Counted from the stretch's first letter, positions 51,317 through 61,341 are shown. The stretch: 64,000 nucleotides of DNA from Desulfovibrio psychrotolerans (GCF_013340305.1 NZ_BLVP01000010.1:186001-250000); one strand, 5' to 3'. The notes: a model not told the origin generated them from the letters alone. Program-made: numbers and translations.

Positions 51317-54004
51317 CTATTCGTCATCGTCAATGACCATTTCGAAGTGGTGCACGTCGTCATCAAAGTCCTTGGTCACGGTAAATCCGAGCGAGCGGGC
51401 AAGCTCAATCATGCCCTTGTTGTCGCTGAGGGCGGCACCGATGATGCGCTGTGTCCGGCGGCTCTGGAGATACCGGAGAATTTTTTCCATGAGCAGACGT
51501 CCAAGGCCCATGCGTTTCAGGTCAGACCGCACGGCAACGGCAAATTCGGCGCTGGTGTTGCCCGCCTGAATCATGGCGCGGGCCACCCCCAGCGTCTTGT
51601 ACGGGCCGTCCGGTGCCTGCCCCTTGGCGATAAAGGCCATCTCGCGGTCGTAGTCAATCTGGGTAAGCTTGACCATCTCCGCACGGGGCAGGGTGCCCAC
51701 GTTGCCGAAAAAGCGGAACCGTTTGTCTTCCGGTGACATGTGTTCCAAAAAATCCCAGTGGTCCGGTTCGTCTTCGGGCCGTATGGGCCGCAGGTCCACC
51801 TTGGAACCGTCTTTAAGCTGCACGCACTCTTCCAGCTCCTTGGGGTACGGGCGTATGGCCAGTTGCTCCGTGCCGGAGGATGTGGTCCATGCAATGCGGA
51901 TGTTTGCGTCCAGCGCCACCACGCCCTCTTCATCCGCAAACAGGGGATCAATTTCCAGTTCGAATATTTCCGGAATGTCGATGATCAGCTGGGAAACCTT
52001 GACCAGCGTGGAGTGAACGGCGTCCAGATCGGCGGCGGGAATATCGCGGTTGCCCTTGAGCAGGGTGTGGATTCTGGTGCGGGTGATGAGTTCGTGGGCA
52101 AGGCTCATGTTCAGGGGAGGCAGAGCCGTCTGCCTGTCCTGCGTGATGGAAGCCAGCGAACCGCCCTGCCCGAAGCGGATAATGGGGCCGAACACAGGGT
52201 CTGTGGCGGTTTCCACGGCCAGTTCGCGGGCTCTGGCGCGGCGGGTCATGCGCTGCACAATAAAGCCGGAAATGCGGGCGTCCGGCTGGTCGTGCCGCAC
52301 GCGGGAGACTATGGCCTCTGCCGCCGCAAGCACATCCTCTTCCGATTCAAGGTCAAGGGCCACCCCGCCCGCCAGCGACTTGCGGTAGATATCCGGCGAG
52401 TTCACCTTAAGCACCACGGGAAAGCCAATCTCCTGTGCCGCTGCCGCCGCCTCTGCCGCGTTGGCGGCAATGCGTGTTTCCACAATGGGAATGCCGTAGG
52501 CAGAAAGCACGGCGCACGATTCCTGAATGGTGAGCATCTGCCGTTTTTCTTCCAGGGCGGAAACCACAATGCCGCGCACCATAAAGGCGTCCGGGTGGAA
52601 GTCATCCGGCAGCGATGCCGGGGCTTCCACAAGCATTTCCTGGTTGCGGCGGTACTGCACTAAGTTCAGAAAGGCGCGCACGGCCTTGTCCGGCGTGAAA
52701 AAGGAAGGGAATCCCGCCTCGGTGAATCGTTTCCGCGCCGATTCCGCATCGTCTATGCCCAGCCAGCTGGTGAGCAACAGCTTTTTGGTCTTCTTGCACG
52801 CCTTGATAACGTGTTCCGCAATTTCAGAGCTGTCCACCCCCGCCGTGGGCACGTGCATGACCAGAAGGGCGTCCACATCGGTTTCACGCAGCAGGGTGGT
52901 CACGGCCTTGGCGTACATCTCGCCGTCCGCGTCGCTGCGCATGATAAGGGGGTTCCAGTAGGACCAGCCGCTGCCAAGTTCATTGTCCAGTGTCTGGCAG
53001 GTTTCTTCGGAAAGCTCGGCAAGCTGCCCGCCGCCCTCCAGCAGCATGTCCGTTGCCAGAAAGCCGGGCCCGCCGCCGTTGGTGACTATGCCCAGACGCT
53101 CGCCCTTGAGCGGTCGCGCAAGGGCAATGGTCTCCACGGTGTCAAACAGGGTGTCTATGTCGAACACGCGCAGCATGCCCGCCCGGCGGAAGGCGGTGTC
53201 ATACACATCGTCCGAGCCGAGCAGCATGCCGGAATGGGCTGCGGCGGCTGCCGCACCCGCTTCAGACCGGCCCGCCTTGATAACCAGCACCGGTTTGTTG
53301 CGGGCAAGGGCGCGCACGGCAGACATGAACTGGCGGGCATTTTCAATGGTTTCTATGTACAGCAGCACGGCGCGGGTAGAAACATCGTCGTTCAGGTAGT
53401 CCAGCACATCTTCAAAGTGGATGTCGTACCTGTCGCCCAGCGAGATAAAATGGGAAAATCCTATGCTCTTGGAGGCAGCCCAGTCCAGTATGGTGGTGAA
53501 CAGCGCATCGGACTGGGTGACAAAGGCCACCTTGCCGGGCAGGGCGTCTCGCTGTGCCACGCTGGCGTTAACGCCCACCGAGGGATTGATGAAGCCGAGG
53601 CAGTTGGGGCCGAGCACCCGCACGCGGTATTTTTTGGCCACGTCGAGCAGTTCCCGCTTCTGCACTTCCAGTTTTTCGCGGTTAAAGCGGAAGTAGCCGC
53701 GCGACATGATAATGGCGTTCTGCGTACCCCGTTTGCCAAGCTCTTCTATGTAGCCGGGGATGGTTTCCGGTGGTGAACAGATTATGGCAAGGTCCGCCGT
53801 CAGGGGCAGGGTGTCTATGGCGGAGTAGCTGGGAATGCGCATCACGCTGCCCACATGCGGATTCACAGGCAGCACCGGGCCGAGGAACTTGCCCGCCAGC
53901 AGGTTCTTCATGATGATGTTGCCGGGCTCTCCCGGCTCATCCGTCGCGCCTATGACCACAACTGAAGTGGGCTTGAACATCAATTCCAGTTTTGACGCGC
54001 TCAT
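51317..54004 (-). CDS. ADP-forming acyl-CoA synthetase-like protein with C-terminal GNAT domain (Pat/PatZ architecture)
   Basis: 895 residues. CoA-binding domain (about 10-140: VVVIGATDEPGEPGN...VLPVNPH), succinyl-CoA-ligase-like domain with the loop GRSEAGAAAAAAHSGMLLG containing His257, an ATP-grasp domain (about 485-715: FPVVLKVNSPDIYRKSLAGGVALDL) and a C-terminal GNAT domain (about 735-890: GVARAMIQAGNTSAEFAVAVRSDLKRMGLGRLLMEKIL). Known homologues acetylate Acs on its active-site Lys. Here His257, the phospho-carrier of true ADP-forming synthetases, is retained, so ligase activity may remain. Divergent from acs. ATG has GGGGAG at about 4 nt. Confidence 0.9.
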   Translation of the reverse strand: MSASKLELMFKPTSVVVIGATDEPGEPGNIIMKNLLAGKFLGPVLPVNPHVGSVMRIPSYSAIDTLPLTADLAIICSPPETIPGYIEELGKRGTQNAIIMSRGYFRFNREKLEVQKRELLDVAKKYRVRVLGPNCLGFINPSVGVNASVAQRDALPGKVAFVTQSDALFTTILDWAASKSIGFSHFISLGDRYDIHFEDVLDYLNDDVSTRAVLLYIETIENARQFMSAVRALARNKPVLVIKAGRSEAGAAAAAAHSGMLLGSDDVYDTAFRRAGMLRVFDIDTLFDTVETIALARPLKGERLGIVTNGGGPGFLATDMLLEGGGQLAELSEETCQTLDNELGSGWSYWNPLIMRSDADGEMYAKAVTTLLRETDVDALLVMHVPTAGVDSSEIAEHVIKACKKTKKLLLTSWLGIDDAESARKRFTEAGFPSFFTPDKAVRAFLNLVQYRRNQEMLVEAPASLPDDFHPDAFMVRGIVVSALEEKRQMLTIQESCAVLSAYGIPIVETRIAANAAEAAAAAQEIGFPVVLKVNSPDIYRKSLAGGVALDLESEEDVLAAAEAIVSRVRHDQPDARISGFIVQRMTRRARARELAVETATDPVFGPIIRFGQGGSLASITQDRQTALPPLNMSLAHELITRTRIHTLLKGNRDIPAADLDAVHSTLVKVSQLIIDIPEIFELEIDPLFADEEGVVALDANIRIAWTTSSGTEQLAIRPYPKELEECVQLKDGSKVDLRPIRPEDEPDHWDFLEHMSPEDKRFRFFGNVGTLPRAEMVKLTQIDYDREMAFIAKGQAPDGPYKTLGVARAMIQAGNTSAEFAVAVRSDLKRMGLGRLLMEKILRYLQSRRTQRIIGAALSDNKGMIELARSLGFTVTKDFDDDVHHFEMVIDDDE

Positions 54005-54651
54005 GTCGCTCCCCGCCGCAAAGGGTTACCAGGCTGTTCGTGTCTGCTGCCTGCCGTCCGTCTTTCCGGCTTCGGACGTTCTGTGGACGTTCTGTCACTG
54101 CACTCGCCGCCGTACTTTTGTCATCAGACTCTCTGCTGCCGATGTTGCATATTTTCACGGCTTGGGGCGTGAAGTCAATTTGCATCTGCCCGATTTCGCT
54201 GGTTTCCGTCTGCGAAAAGGTGTTTTGGGTTCTGCGCTGCGCATCACTCCTCGCCATTCCTGCATTGCGGGGCAGAATCGCTTCCCGCCGCAGTCTGCAC
54301 AACGCCGTTTACCGAAGGAGAACCCCTTCGTCTGTCTTTCGTCCTGCTCCCGTCCGGTGTTCGTCTGGTGTTCGTCTGGCACTTGCCCGACATTTTTCAG
54401 GCGTCTGAGTGGCGTCCGTCTGGCGTCTGTGTGGCACATGGCTGGCTTTCGCCGGGCATTTTCGACCACTCACCGAAAAGAGCTGGCGCAATGCTTTAAA
54501 GCAGGTACGCTGAGGTGTATAGAGAATCAGACATGTCTTCCGCCCCGTACACGGTTTGGGAGCCTTACAGCGAAAGATGTGTAATGTATGATGGTTGCAT
54601 TGCCTCGCGGGCGAATTCTCCGTGACCGTCCAATAACAAGGAGAGCACAGC
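54005..54651. other. Divergent promoter region between the acyl-CoA synthetase/GNAT gene and acs
   Basis: About 650 bp with no supported gene. It contains an identical pair of 11-mers GGACGTTCTGT (54074-54095) and a 13-unit 11-bp array (54323-54465). An A+T-rich stretch TGTAATGTATGAT (about 54579-54591) is a possible acs -10 region. No sigma-54 motif was recognised. Confidence 0.6.
54323..54465. repeat. Perfectly phased 11-bp array (13 units)
   Basis: Thirteen contiguous 11-mers in unbroken register, consensus GGCGTTCGTCT (for example GGTGTTCGTCT twice, GGCGTCTGAGT, GGCGTCCGTCT, GGCGTCTGTGT, GGCACATGGCT). Non-coding, about 190 bp upstream of acs. Confidence 0.88.
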
Positions 54652-56637
54652 ATGAGCCAGACACGAATTGAAAGCATGATGGATGAAAAAAGACTTTTCG
54701 AGCCGCCTGCGGAGGGCCGGGAAACCGCGTGGGTCAAGTCCATGGAAGAATACGAGGCGCTGTACAAGCGGTCCATGGAAGATAACGAAGGCTTCTGGGC
54801 GGAGCGCGCAGGCACGCTTATCGACTGGTTCACGCCGTTCACCAAAGTCCTTGAGGCGGATATGGATACCCCGTCCATAAAATGGTTTCAGGACGGCACG
54901 CTGAACGTGGCCTATAACTGCGTGGACAGGCATATTGCCAACGGGCGCAGGAATAAGGCCGCCATCATCTGGCAGGGCGAGCCGGATGAGGACGTGAAGG
55001 TCTACACCTATCAGATGCTGTATGATCAGGTCTGCCGTTTCGCCAATGTGCTCAAGGCACAGGGCGTGGGCAAAGGGGACCGTGTGGCCCTGTACATGCC
55101 CATGATCCCGGAACTGGCCGTGGCCATGCTGGCGTGCGTACGTATCGGTGCTGTGCACTCCATTGTCTTTGCAGGATTTTCCGCCGTGAGCCTGCAAAAC
55201 CGCGTTCAGGACTGCGAGGCCAAGGTGCTGGTCACGGCAGACGCCGTGCTCCGTGCCGGGCGCACCATCCCGCTGAAGAAGAATGCGGACGAAGCCCTGC
55301 GGGAATGCCCCAGCGTAACCCGTGTGGTCGTGGTCAATCGTGCCAACGCCAACGTGGACTGGGTGGAAGGGCGCGACCTGTGGTGGCATGAGCAGATGAA
55401 GGCCCCCGGCATATCCGGTCACTGCCCCTGCGAACCCATGGAGGCGGAAGCCCCCCTCTTCATCCTGTACACCAGCGGCTCCACGGGCAAGCCCAAGGGC
55501 GTGGTGCACACCACCGGCGGCTACCTGACCTACACCGCCCACACCACGCAGTGGGTGTTCGACCTCAAAGACAGCGACGTGTACTGGTGCACAGCGGACG
55601 TGGGCTGGATTACCGGACACTCCTATATCGTCTACGGCCCGCTGGCCCTTGGCGGCACCACGCTTATGTTCGAAGGGGTACCCAGCTATCCCGGACCGGA
55701 CAGATTCTGGCAGGTGGTGGAAAAGTTCCGCGTGAACATCTTCTACACCGCCCCCACGGTTATCCGTTCGCTCATGCGTGAAGGGTCTGAATGGACCCGC
55801 AAGCACGATCTTTCCAGCCTGCGGCTGCTGGGGTCCGTGGGCGAGCCCATCAATCCCGAGGCGTGGATGTGGTATCACGAACACATCGGCGGCAGCGCGC
55901 TGCCCATAGTGGATACGTGGTGGCAGACAGAGACGGGCGGCATCATGATTTCCGCACTGCCTTTTGCCACGCCGCTCAAGCCCGGTTCCGCCACTCGCCC
56001 TCTGCCCGGTGTGGACGCACGCATCGTCCGGCCGGACGGAACGGACGCGCAGCCCAACGAGGGCGGGCACCTGATTATCCGCAAGCCGTGGCCCGGCATG
56101 CTGCGCGGTGTGTTCGGCGACCCTGCGCGCTACAAGAGCACGTATTTTGAACGGTTCCCCGGTGCCTACGAGGCTGGAGACGGCGCGCGGGTGGACAGCG
56201 ACGGCTATTTCTGGATCATGGGCCGGCTGGACGACGTTATCAACGTTTCCGGGCACCGCATGGGCACGGCGGAAATCGAATCCGCCCTTGTGTCCCATCC
56301 CTCAGTGGCAGAAGCCGCCGTGGTGGGTATGCCCCACGCCATAAAGGGTGAGGCCATATACGCGTACGTTACGCTTTCTGCCGATGTGGAAGAAACGGAA
56401 GAACTGCGCGCCGAGTTGCGCACATGGGTGCGCAAGGAGATAGGCCCCATTGCCTCGCCGGAAGTGCTGCAGTTTGCGGACGGTCTGCCCAAGACCCGCA
56501 GCGGCAAGATTATGCGGCGGATTCTGCGCAAGATTGCGGGCGGCTCTACCAGCGATTTTGGTGATACCTCCACTCTTGCCGACCCCGGCGTTATAGCTGA
56601 CCTTATTGAAGGCAGGGTGGATCTGACAGGAAGATAA
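54652..56637 (+). CDS. acs: Acetyl-CoA synthetase (AMP-forming)
   Basis: 661 residues, cytoplasmic; activates acetate to acetyl-CoA through acetyl-AMP. Motifs in order: [19 protein letters not shown] (P-loop-like A3), [29 protein letters not shown] (A5), [35 protein letters not shown] (A7-A8) and [16 protein letters not shown] (A10) with catalytic Lys619, the residue acetylated by Pat-type enzymes. ATG has GGAG at 8 nt. The divergent neighbour has the architecture of that acetyltransferase. Followed by an intrinsic terminator. Confidence 0.97.
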   Translation: MSQTRIESMMDEKRLFEPPAEGRETAWVKSMEEYEALYKRSMEDNEGFWAERAGTLIDWFTPFTKVLEADMDTPSIKWFQDGTLNVAYNCVDRHIANGRRNKAAIIWQGEPDEDVKVYTYQMLYDQVCRFANVLKAQGVGKGDRVALYMPMIPELAVAMLACVRIGAVHSIVFAGFSAVSLQNRVQDCEAKVLVTADAVLRAGRTIPLKKNADEALRECPSVTRVVVVNRANANVDWVEGRDLWWHEQMKAPGISGHCPCEPMEAEAPLFILYTSGSTGKPKGVVHTTGGYLTYTAHTTQWVFDLKDSDVYWCTADVGWITGHSYIVYGPLALGGTTLMFEGVPSYPGPDRFWQVVEKFRVNIFYTAPTVIRSLMREGSEWTRKHDLSSLRLLGSVGEPINPEAWMWYHEHIGGSALPIVDTWWQTETGGIMISALPFATPLKPGSATRPLPGVDARIVRPDGTDAQPNEGGHLIIRKPWPGMLRGVFGDPARYKSTYFERFPGAYEAGDGARVDSDGYFWIMGRLDDVINVSGHRMGTAEIESALVSHPSVAEAAVVGMPHAIKGEAIYAYVTLSADVEETEELRAELRTWVRKEIGPIASPEVLQFADGLPKTRSGKIMRRILRKIAGGSTSDFGDTSTLADPGVIADLIEGRVDLTGR

Positions 56638-56695
56638 CCGGAGCGATAGCCCGAGACGCTGTAGTAAGAATCTCTGTTAGTATCGTGATTATCTG

Positions 56696-56728
56696 TGCGG
56701 CCTGCCTATGCGGGCCGCATTTTTATTT
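56696..56728 (+). terminator. Intrinsic terminator of acs
   Basis: Stem TGCGGCC / GGCCGCA with a 10-nt loop followed by T6ATTT. Confidence 0.85.
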
Positions 56729-57005
56729 GCGTGCATCCCGGCAAAAATGGCAAGAAAACGACTCGGGGCTGCGGTAATTTCTCCCGAAAAGAAAGAGCAA
56801 GGTGTTCTTGCTAATTGAAGTTCGTTTTCATTAACGCTATGCCATTTCGGAATACACGGTTTCAAGACAACTGGATGCGTGTCGTTTTTCTCCCGCCACA
56901 GGGTGTAGAACAGGGGGTTTTATGCAGGAAGGCGCGGGGAATACCATCGCAATGTTAGCGGTAATGCAAGATATGACGTCCGGTATGGCAACAAGGGAGT
57001 GAGAC
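56729..57005. other. Spacer upstream of the double-Cache MCP
   Basis: About 277 bp, A+T-richer, with an inverted repeat AGCAAG-N5-CTTGCT (56796-56812). Probably holds the MCP promoter; no sigma-28 or sigma-54 consensus was recognised. Confidence 0.45.
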
Positions 57006-59177
57006 ATGAAGTTGCGGACAAAAATGACAGGGTTTCAGGCCATCGCCACGGTAGTGATCGTATCCGTGCTGAGTGCGGTGTTCATCATGGAATTGATATC
57101 GTACAGCAGCGCAGAATCGGAAAAGTACCGCACCGAGGCCATGCAGAAGGAAGAAGAAAGACTGCGGGATTACGTGAACATGGCTGTCGGTTCTGTGGAA
57201 GCGTATCTTCAGCGTTCCAAGGACGTGGAGGCGCTGAAGCAGGAAAAGATGGCGGACCTGAAAACCGTGGTGGACGCCCTGTCATCGCAGATAGCAGGAC
57301 TGCGCGAAAGCAGACCGGATATGGACGAGGCCCGTTTCGGTGCGGAAGTGGCGGCTCTTGTGGCCGCCGTTCGTTTTGACGGCGACAACTACCTGTGGAT
57401 TAACGACATGACGCCCCGGATGGTCATGCACCCCGTTGATGCCTCCATGAACGGAAAAGACCTTTCCGGCGTTCGCGATTCCAAAGGCAACCAGCTGTTT
57501 ATGGATATGGTGCGCATGTGCCGCGAACACGGCGAGGGTATGGTTTCCTACTACTGGGCCAAGCCGGGGGAACGGGAAGAAACGCTTAAGATTTCCTACG
57601 TGCGGCTCATCCCGGGGCTTAACTGGATTATCGGTACCGGCGCATGGATAGAGGATATCACGCAGGAGATGCAGCAACGCGCCATGGAGCAGGTTGCCCG
57701 CATGCGCCTTGGTGACGGGAACTATTTTTGGATAAACGACACTGCGGGCGTTATGCTCAGCCATCCCAACGGCGCGCTCGTGGGTACGAACATGATGGAA
57801 ACCCGTGATAAGAACGGCAAGCCCTATTTCCGGGAGATAGTTACCACCGCCGGTGCGCGGGGAGAGGCCGTGGTGGATTACGTCTGGCCCAAGGATGGGT
57901 CCGACAGGCCGGAACCCAAGCTGTCCTATGTACGCCTTGTGCCTGAATGGAACTGGATGGTGGGCATGGGTATTTATGTGGACGGCGTGGAATCGGCCAT
58001 TGCCGCGCGGCAAAAGGCCACGGACGAAACGGTTTCCGGTGTGGTGCGTCTTGTCGCTCTGCTTTCGGCCGTCATTCTGGCCGTGGTGCTGGGCATCAGC
58101 TTCCTGTTCACGCGCTCCATTACCAACACCCTGGGCGGCGAACCGGATGAAATGGCAGACATAGCCTCCACGGTTTCACGCGGTGATCTGACCTTTGCCT
58201 TCGGTGACCGGTTGGCGCAGGGGGTTTTTGCCTCGCTCAAGGAGATGGTGGGAAGGCTTATCGGCGTGGTGCGGGAAATTCAGGCCGCAACCGAGCAGGT
58301 GGCTGCAGGGGCAGAGGAATTGGCTTCTTCGTCCGAAAATATGTCGCAGGGTGCCACCATGCAGGCTGCTTCCGTGGAAGAGGTTTCCGCTTCCATGACC
58401 CAGATGCTGGCCGGAGTGCGCCAGAACGCAGAAAATGCGCGAACAACCGAGTCGCTTGTCACCAAAGCCGCCCAAGATACGCGCCAGTCCAGCGACGCAT
58501 TGCGCCGCACTGTGGAAGTGATGCATCAGATTGCGGACAAGATTGGCTTTATTGAAGAGATTGCCCGGCAGACAAACCTGCTTGCCCTGAATGCCGCCAT
58601 TGAGGCCGCCCGGGCGGGTGAGCACGGCAAGGGCTTTGCCGTGGTGGCTGCAGAGGTGCGCAAGCTGGCAGAGCGTTCGCGTGAGGCGGCGGGCGAGATA
58701 ACCGAGCTTACCGGTTCCAGCGTTTCCGTGGCGGAAGAGGCAGGCAAAATGCTTGCCGCCGTGGTTCCGGATATTCAGCAGACGGCTGATATGGTCCGCG
58801 AAATTGCCGCCGCCTGCGCTGAGCAGGAATCCGGCGTGGGACAGATTAACTCGGCCGTGGCACAACTGGATACAGTTATTCAGCAGAACGCTTCTGCATC
58901 TGAGGAGCTTGCCTCCACGGCGGAAGAGTTTTCCGCGCAGGCAGTGCAACTGCAGCAATCCATAGCCTTTTTTACCCTTAACGGCAGGGCGGGCGCGGAG
59001 CGCAGAGGGGCGGGACATGCCCGCACAGGCGCACGCGGGGCCGCTGCTTCCGGGCGGAAGATTGGGCATAAGCAGGGCGCAGGAGCCTTGCCGCAAGGCA
59101 CGGCAGGAAAGGGCGCACCCGCAAAAGGGGTGCAGCTTGCCCTGACCGATGAAGACGGAGAGTTTGAGCGGTTCTAG
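57006..59177 (+). CDS. Methyl-accepting chemotaxis protein with two tandem Cache domains
   Basis: 723 residues. TM1 about 10-32; two sCache_2-like repeats, each with the pattern G-D-G/D-N-Y-x-W-I-N-D ([19 protein letters not shown] about 119-137; [19 protein letters not shown] about 236-254); TM2 about 345-370; HAMP; MCP signalling domain with [43 protein letters not shown] flexible Gly/Ala/Arg-rich tail ends EFERF, which fits the CheR/CheB-docking pattern x-[FW]-x-x-[FW]. ATG has GGGAG at 6 nt. Ligand unknown; tandem Cache sensors often bind small organic acids. Confidence 0.93.
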   Translation: MKLRTKMTGFQAIATVVIVSVLSAVFIMELISYSSAESEKYRTEAMQKEEERLRDYVNMAVGSVEAYLQRSKDVEALKQEKMADLKTVVDALSSQIAGLRESRPDMDEARFGAEVAALVAAVRFDGDNYLWINDMTPRMVMHPVDASMNGKDLSGVRDSKGNQLFMDMVRMCREHGEGMVSYYWAKPGEREETLKISYVRLIPGLNWIIGTGAWIEDITQEMQQRAMEQVARMRLGDGNYFWINDTAGVMLSHPNGALVGTNMMETRDKNGKPYFREIVTTAGARGEAVVDYVWPKDGSDRPEPKLSYVRLVPEWNWMVGMGIYVDGVESAIAARQKATDETVSGVVRLVALLSAVILAVVLGISFLFTRSITNTLGGEPDEMADIASTVSRGDLTFAFGDRLAQGVFASLKEMVGRLIGVVREIQAATEQVAAGAEELASSSENMSQGATMQAASVEEVSASMTQMLAGVRQNAENARTTESLVTKAAQDTRQSSDALRRTVEVMHQIADKIGFIEEIARQTNLLALNAAIEAARAGEHGKGFAVVAAEVRKLAERSREAAGEITELTGSSVSVAEEAGKMLAAVVPDIQQTADMVREIAAACAEQESGVGQINSAVAQLDTVIQQNASASEELASTAEEFSAQAVQLQQSIAFFTLNGRAGAERRGAGHARTGARGAAASGRKIGHKQGAGALPQGTAGKGAPAKGVQLALTDEDGEFERF

Positions 59178-59204
59178 AACCGTCAGACCATTCCGCGGAT
59201 ACGA

Positions 59205-59239
59205 AGTCCGGCGCGGTTTTTCTGCGCCGGACTTTTATT
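59205..59239 (+). terminator. Intrinsic terminator of the MCP gene
   Basis: Perfect 10-bp stem AGTCCGGCGC / GCGCCGGACT with a 9-nt T-rich loop followed by TTTATT. Confidence 0.88.
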
Positions 59240-59521
59240 GTCTCAGAAGCATGCCGAAGAGCAGGGGGAACCGTGAAAAAGCAATTGTCTGCCATACAAA
59301 GGCGCGTTGTTGCGTGTTGTGGCACACGGCAGGCCTCTGCGCCGCGCTAGCGGCCACTGACGGGGGCAGTTTCCGCACGCAAAAGGCAGCCGGTTAGAGC
59401 GAGTCTGCTGGCGGAGTGGTTCCCCGAAGAACTACAAATACTTTGACTGATATTCATGGACATGTAATTAATAGGCAAACAACTGGCGCGGTATGCGCCA
59501 CAAACAAGCCAGGAGGCTGTG
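59240..59521. other. Spacer between the MCP terminator and a small ORF
   Basis: About 280 bp with no gene. The right half is A+T-rich (around 59432-59482) and contains GGCGCGG-tat-GCGCC-type symmetry near 59486-59501; probably the promoter region of the two overlapping genes that follow. Confidence 0.45.
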
Positions 59522-59701
59522 ATGTTCAGCAAGCTACTTTCCGCCCATCAGGCAACGTGTAAGAGCCATGGTCGCCCCGCCGACAAACGCTGGGAAAAAC
59601 CATTTGAACGGAGTGTGACGGTAGTAAATGGTTGGCGCCACAAGTTCGTCAGTTTCTTCAGAGACCCCTACCCCGGAGGTTGGCATGAACGACAGTCTTA
59701 G
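59522..59701 (+). CDS. Small 59-residue basic protein
   Basis: ATG at 59522 with an excellent AGGAGG 5 nt upstream. The peptide (MFSKLLSAHQATCKSHGRPA... to ...PYPGGWHERQS) is rich in Lys/Arg/His and aromatic residues, with no membrane helix and a single Cys. Its 3' end overlaps the next gene by 17 bp in another frame, suggesting translational coupling. Family not recognised; it could be a real small protein or a leader whose translation exposes the next ribosome site. Confidence 0.55.
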   Translation: MFSKLLSAHQATCKSHGRPADKRWEKPFERSVTVVNGWRHKFVSFFRDPYPGGWHERQS

Positions 59702-60542
59702 TCGCAGATCCACGCCCCGCTTCCCCGACGATGTCCTGATTTCTTTGGCAGTTTCGTGCCTATCGGTTTTCTCTCCCAACACACCGCTTGTGGCGATGCC
59801 CATTCCGGTCAAAGATGCATCCGCCTCAGTGTGCCACGCAGGATTCAATCCCGCCATTCCGTGCCCCTATTCCCGTCCTCGTTCGTTGCCCCGCAGGTCA
59901 CTATCCCATGCCGTACTGGTGTGGGTCCTCATCTTCGCCATCCCCATGGCGCTATTCATTCAAGCGCTCGCCAGGTTCTCTCCGCCTGAGCGAGGCGTGA
60001 CATCATCGTCCGTTTCGGTGCGAGGAACGGTCAATCACGAGCCGGTCCGGACGGTGCCTCAGGCCCCGCAGGTGCAGGGCATGGGTTTCCGCTCCAAGAC
60101 GGCTCCCGCATACTTTGAGAAAACCGTCTTTCGCCTGAGCCCGGAGCAGGTTATGGTGCTGCGCGACAGTTTTGATGATGAATTGGCAAAGCTTAAGGCT
60201 CGGGGCTTGCGGAGTGAAGATGTCCTGCATCTCCACGTAGAAGGTTCGGCAAACTACGTGTCGGCTCCCGATGCCATAGTGGCAGAGTATGATGGCCCTG
60301 CAATCAGTGGAGTGAACGTTCTGCATGCAGACGGCAGCAAGCGGGTTCACAGTTATGCGGTGGGCGCAAAGTTGACAAATATCGATCTGGCCGTGTTGCG
60401 CGCTCATGCTGCATACCAGGCTGTGCAGAACATGCTGCCCCTTGGAATGAAGGTAGGGGTAAGCTACTCTGCGCGTGAATTTGCGACGGAGAATCCTGAA
60501 CTGCGCATGGCCCAAGTGACAATATCCGCCCGCAGCGAGTAG
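59685..60542 (+). CDS. Membrane-anchored protein of unknown function
   Basis: 285 residues from the ATG at 59685 (GGAGG at 5 nt, inside the preceding small ORF). A Pro/Ser/Arg-rich N-terminal segment of about 72 residues, one transmembrane helix (VLVWVLIFAIPMALFIQAL, about 77-95), then a soluble C-terminal domain (about 120-285) with alternating strands and helices (FRLSPEQVMVLRDSFDDELAKLKARGL, DVLHLHVEGSANY, VAEYDGPAISGVNVLH). The end ELRMAQVTISARSE and the HVEGSA segment recall OmpA-like or PilZ-independent periplasmic folds only vaguely. No function assigned. Followed by a strong terminator. Confidence 0.7.
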   Translation: MNDSLSRRSTPRFPDDVLISLAVSCLSVFSPNTPLVAMPIPVKDASASVCHAGFNPAIPCPYSRPRSLPRRSLSHAVLVWVLIFAIPMALFIQALARFSPPERGVTSSSVSVRGTVNHEPVRTVPQAPQVQGMGFRSKTAPAYFEKTVFRLSPEQVMVLRDSFDDELAKLKARGLRSEDVLHLHVEGSANYVSAPDAIVAEYDGPAISGVNVLHADGSKRVHSYAVGAKLTNIDLAVLRAHAAYQAVQNMLPLGMKVGVSYSAREFATENPELRMAQVTISARSE

Positions 60543-60610
60543 GGCAAAGGCGTTTGCGGAACTGCTGCGCAGGTCGGGTGCGTGGTCTGCGCACGCGTGG
60601 TATAACGGCA

Positions 60611-60648
60611 AAACCCCGACTCCGCCTGAGGTGGCGGGGTCGGGGTTT
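60611..60648. terminator. Intrinsic terminator, probably bidirectional
   Basis: 16-bp stem AAACCCCGACTCCGCC / GGCGGGGTCGGGGTTT (one G-T pair) with a 6-nt loop, between the membrane-anchored protein gene and the convergent thioredoxin-like gene. The rest of the gap to 60873 shows no gene. Confidence 0.85.
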
Positions 60649-60873
60649 ACGGCATTCCCAAGGAATCCCGCAGGGTGCAGATGTGTGTGTTGTCTCGTGT
60701 CCGGTTGCCTGAGCACCGCTGCATCAGGCACATTCTGCATGTTCCCCGCCGGAAGCACCCTGCGTTCCGGAGAGGGGAAGCTATCCCCCCCCTGCTACGT
60801 CACCGGAGCATCCCCATGCTCCCGGCGCGTTTTCCCCCGTGCACGGACGGTTACCCGTTCCGTGCGGTGCGGT

Positions 60874-61290
60874 TCACTGCCGTTTCCAGAAGCGGAGTCT
60901 GTCGGACAGGCACGGTACGGGATTGACCATGCTGTTCAGTTGCCCGTGCTCCGGGTCAAGCTGGTCCAGTTCGCTGTAATCATCGACGAGCATGATGTTC
61001 ATGAGATTCAGAGCATCTGCGTAGCCGAGGAATCTGGTCTTCTCTTCCCCCAAATAGAAGAGAATGTACGACGGTGTTCCCGCGATGGCGTATGTCCTGG
61101 AGAACTCGGAGTAGTATTCCGGGTCCATCAGGCAGACCGTGAATTTGTGCCGGAAGGTTTCTGCAACCTTGCGGAGGACTTCCATCTGTTCTTGATGCAG
61201 GGCATCGCTCTCAATACAGCCAGCAAGTACCGGGCGTGTTTCCTGCCTGAGCAACCGGGCGAATTCTGTAGGTGAATAGGTAGTCAACAT
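60874..61290 (-). CDS. Thioredoxin-fold protein without the CxxC active site
   Basis: 138 residues. The N-terminal ~105 residues follow the thioredoxin pattern: strand-helix TRPVLAGCIESDALHQEQMEVLRKVAETF at the active-site position, KFTVCLMDPEYYSEFSRTYAIAGTPSYILFYLGEEKTRFLGYAD with the cis-Pro (GTPSYILF). The CxxC is reduced to a single Cys (AGCIESD), so disulfide reductase activity is unlikely; it may be a binding or single-thiol protein. ATG has GAGG at 8 nt. Transcribed from a near-consensus sigma-54 promoter, with the activator gene just upstream. Confidence 0.8.
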   Translation of the reverse strand: MLTTYSPTEFARLLRQETRPVLAGCIESDALHQEQMEVLRKVAETFRHKFTVCLMDPEYYSEFSRTYAIAGTPSYILFYLGEEKTRFLGYADALNLMNIMLVDDYSELDQLDPEHGQLNSMVNPVPCLSDRLRFWKRQ

Positions 61291-61324
61291 GGCTGTATCC
61301 TCTGTTGCTGTTCTGTCTTTGTAT

Positions 61325-61341
61325 TAGCAACAGCGATGCCA
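61325..61341 (-). promoter_or_regulatory. Sigma-54 promoter of the thioredoxin-like gene
   Basis: Minus strand TGGCAT-CGCTG-TTGCT (then A) matches the -24/-12 consensus TGGCAC-N5-TTGCW with one mismatch, and GG-N10-GC spacing is exact. It predicts a start about 12 nt downstream and a 5' UTR of about 25 nt with the GAGG ribosome site. Confidence 0.85.
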
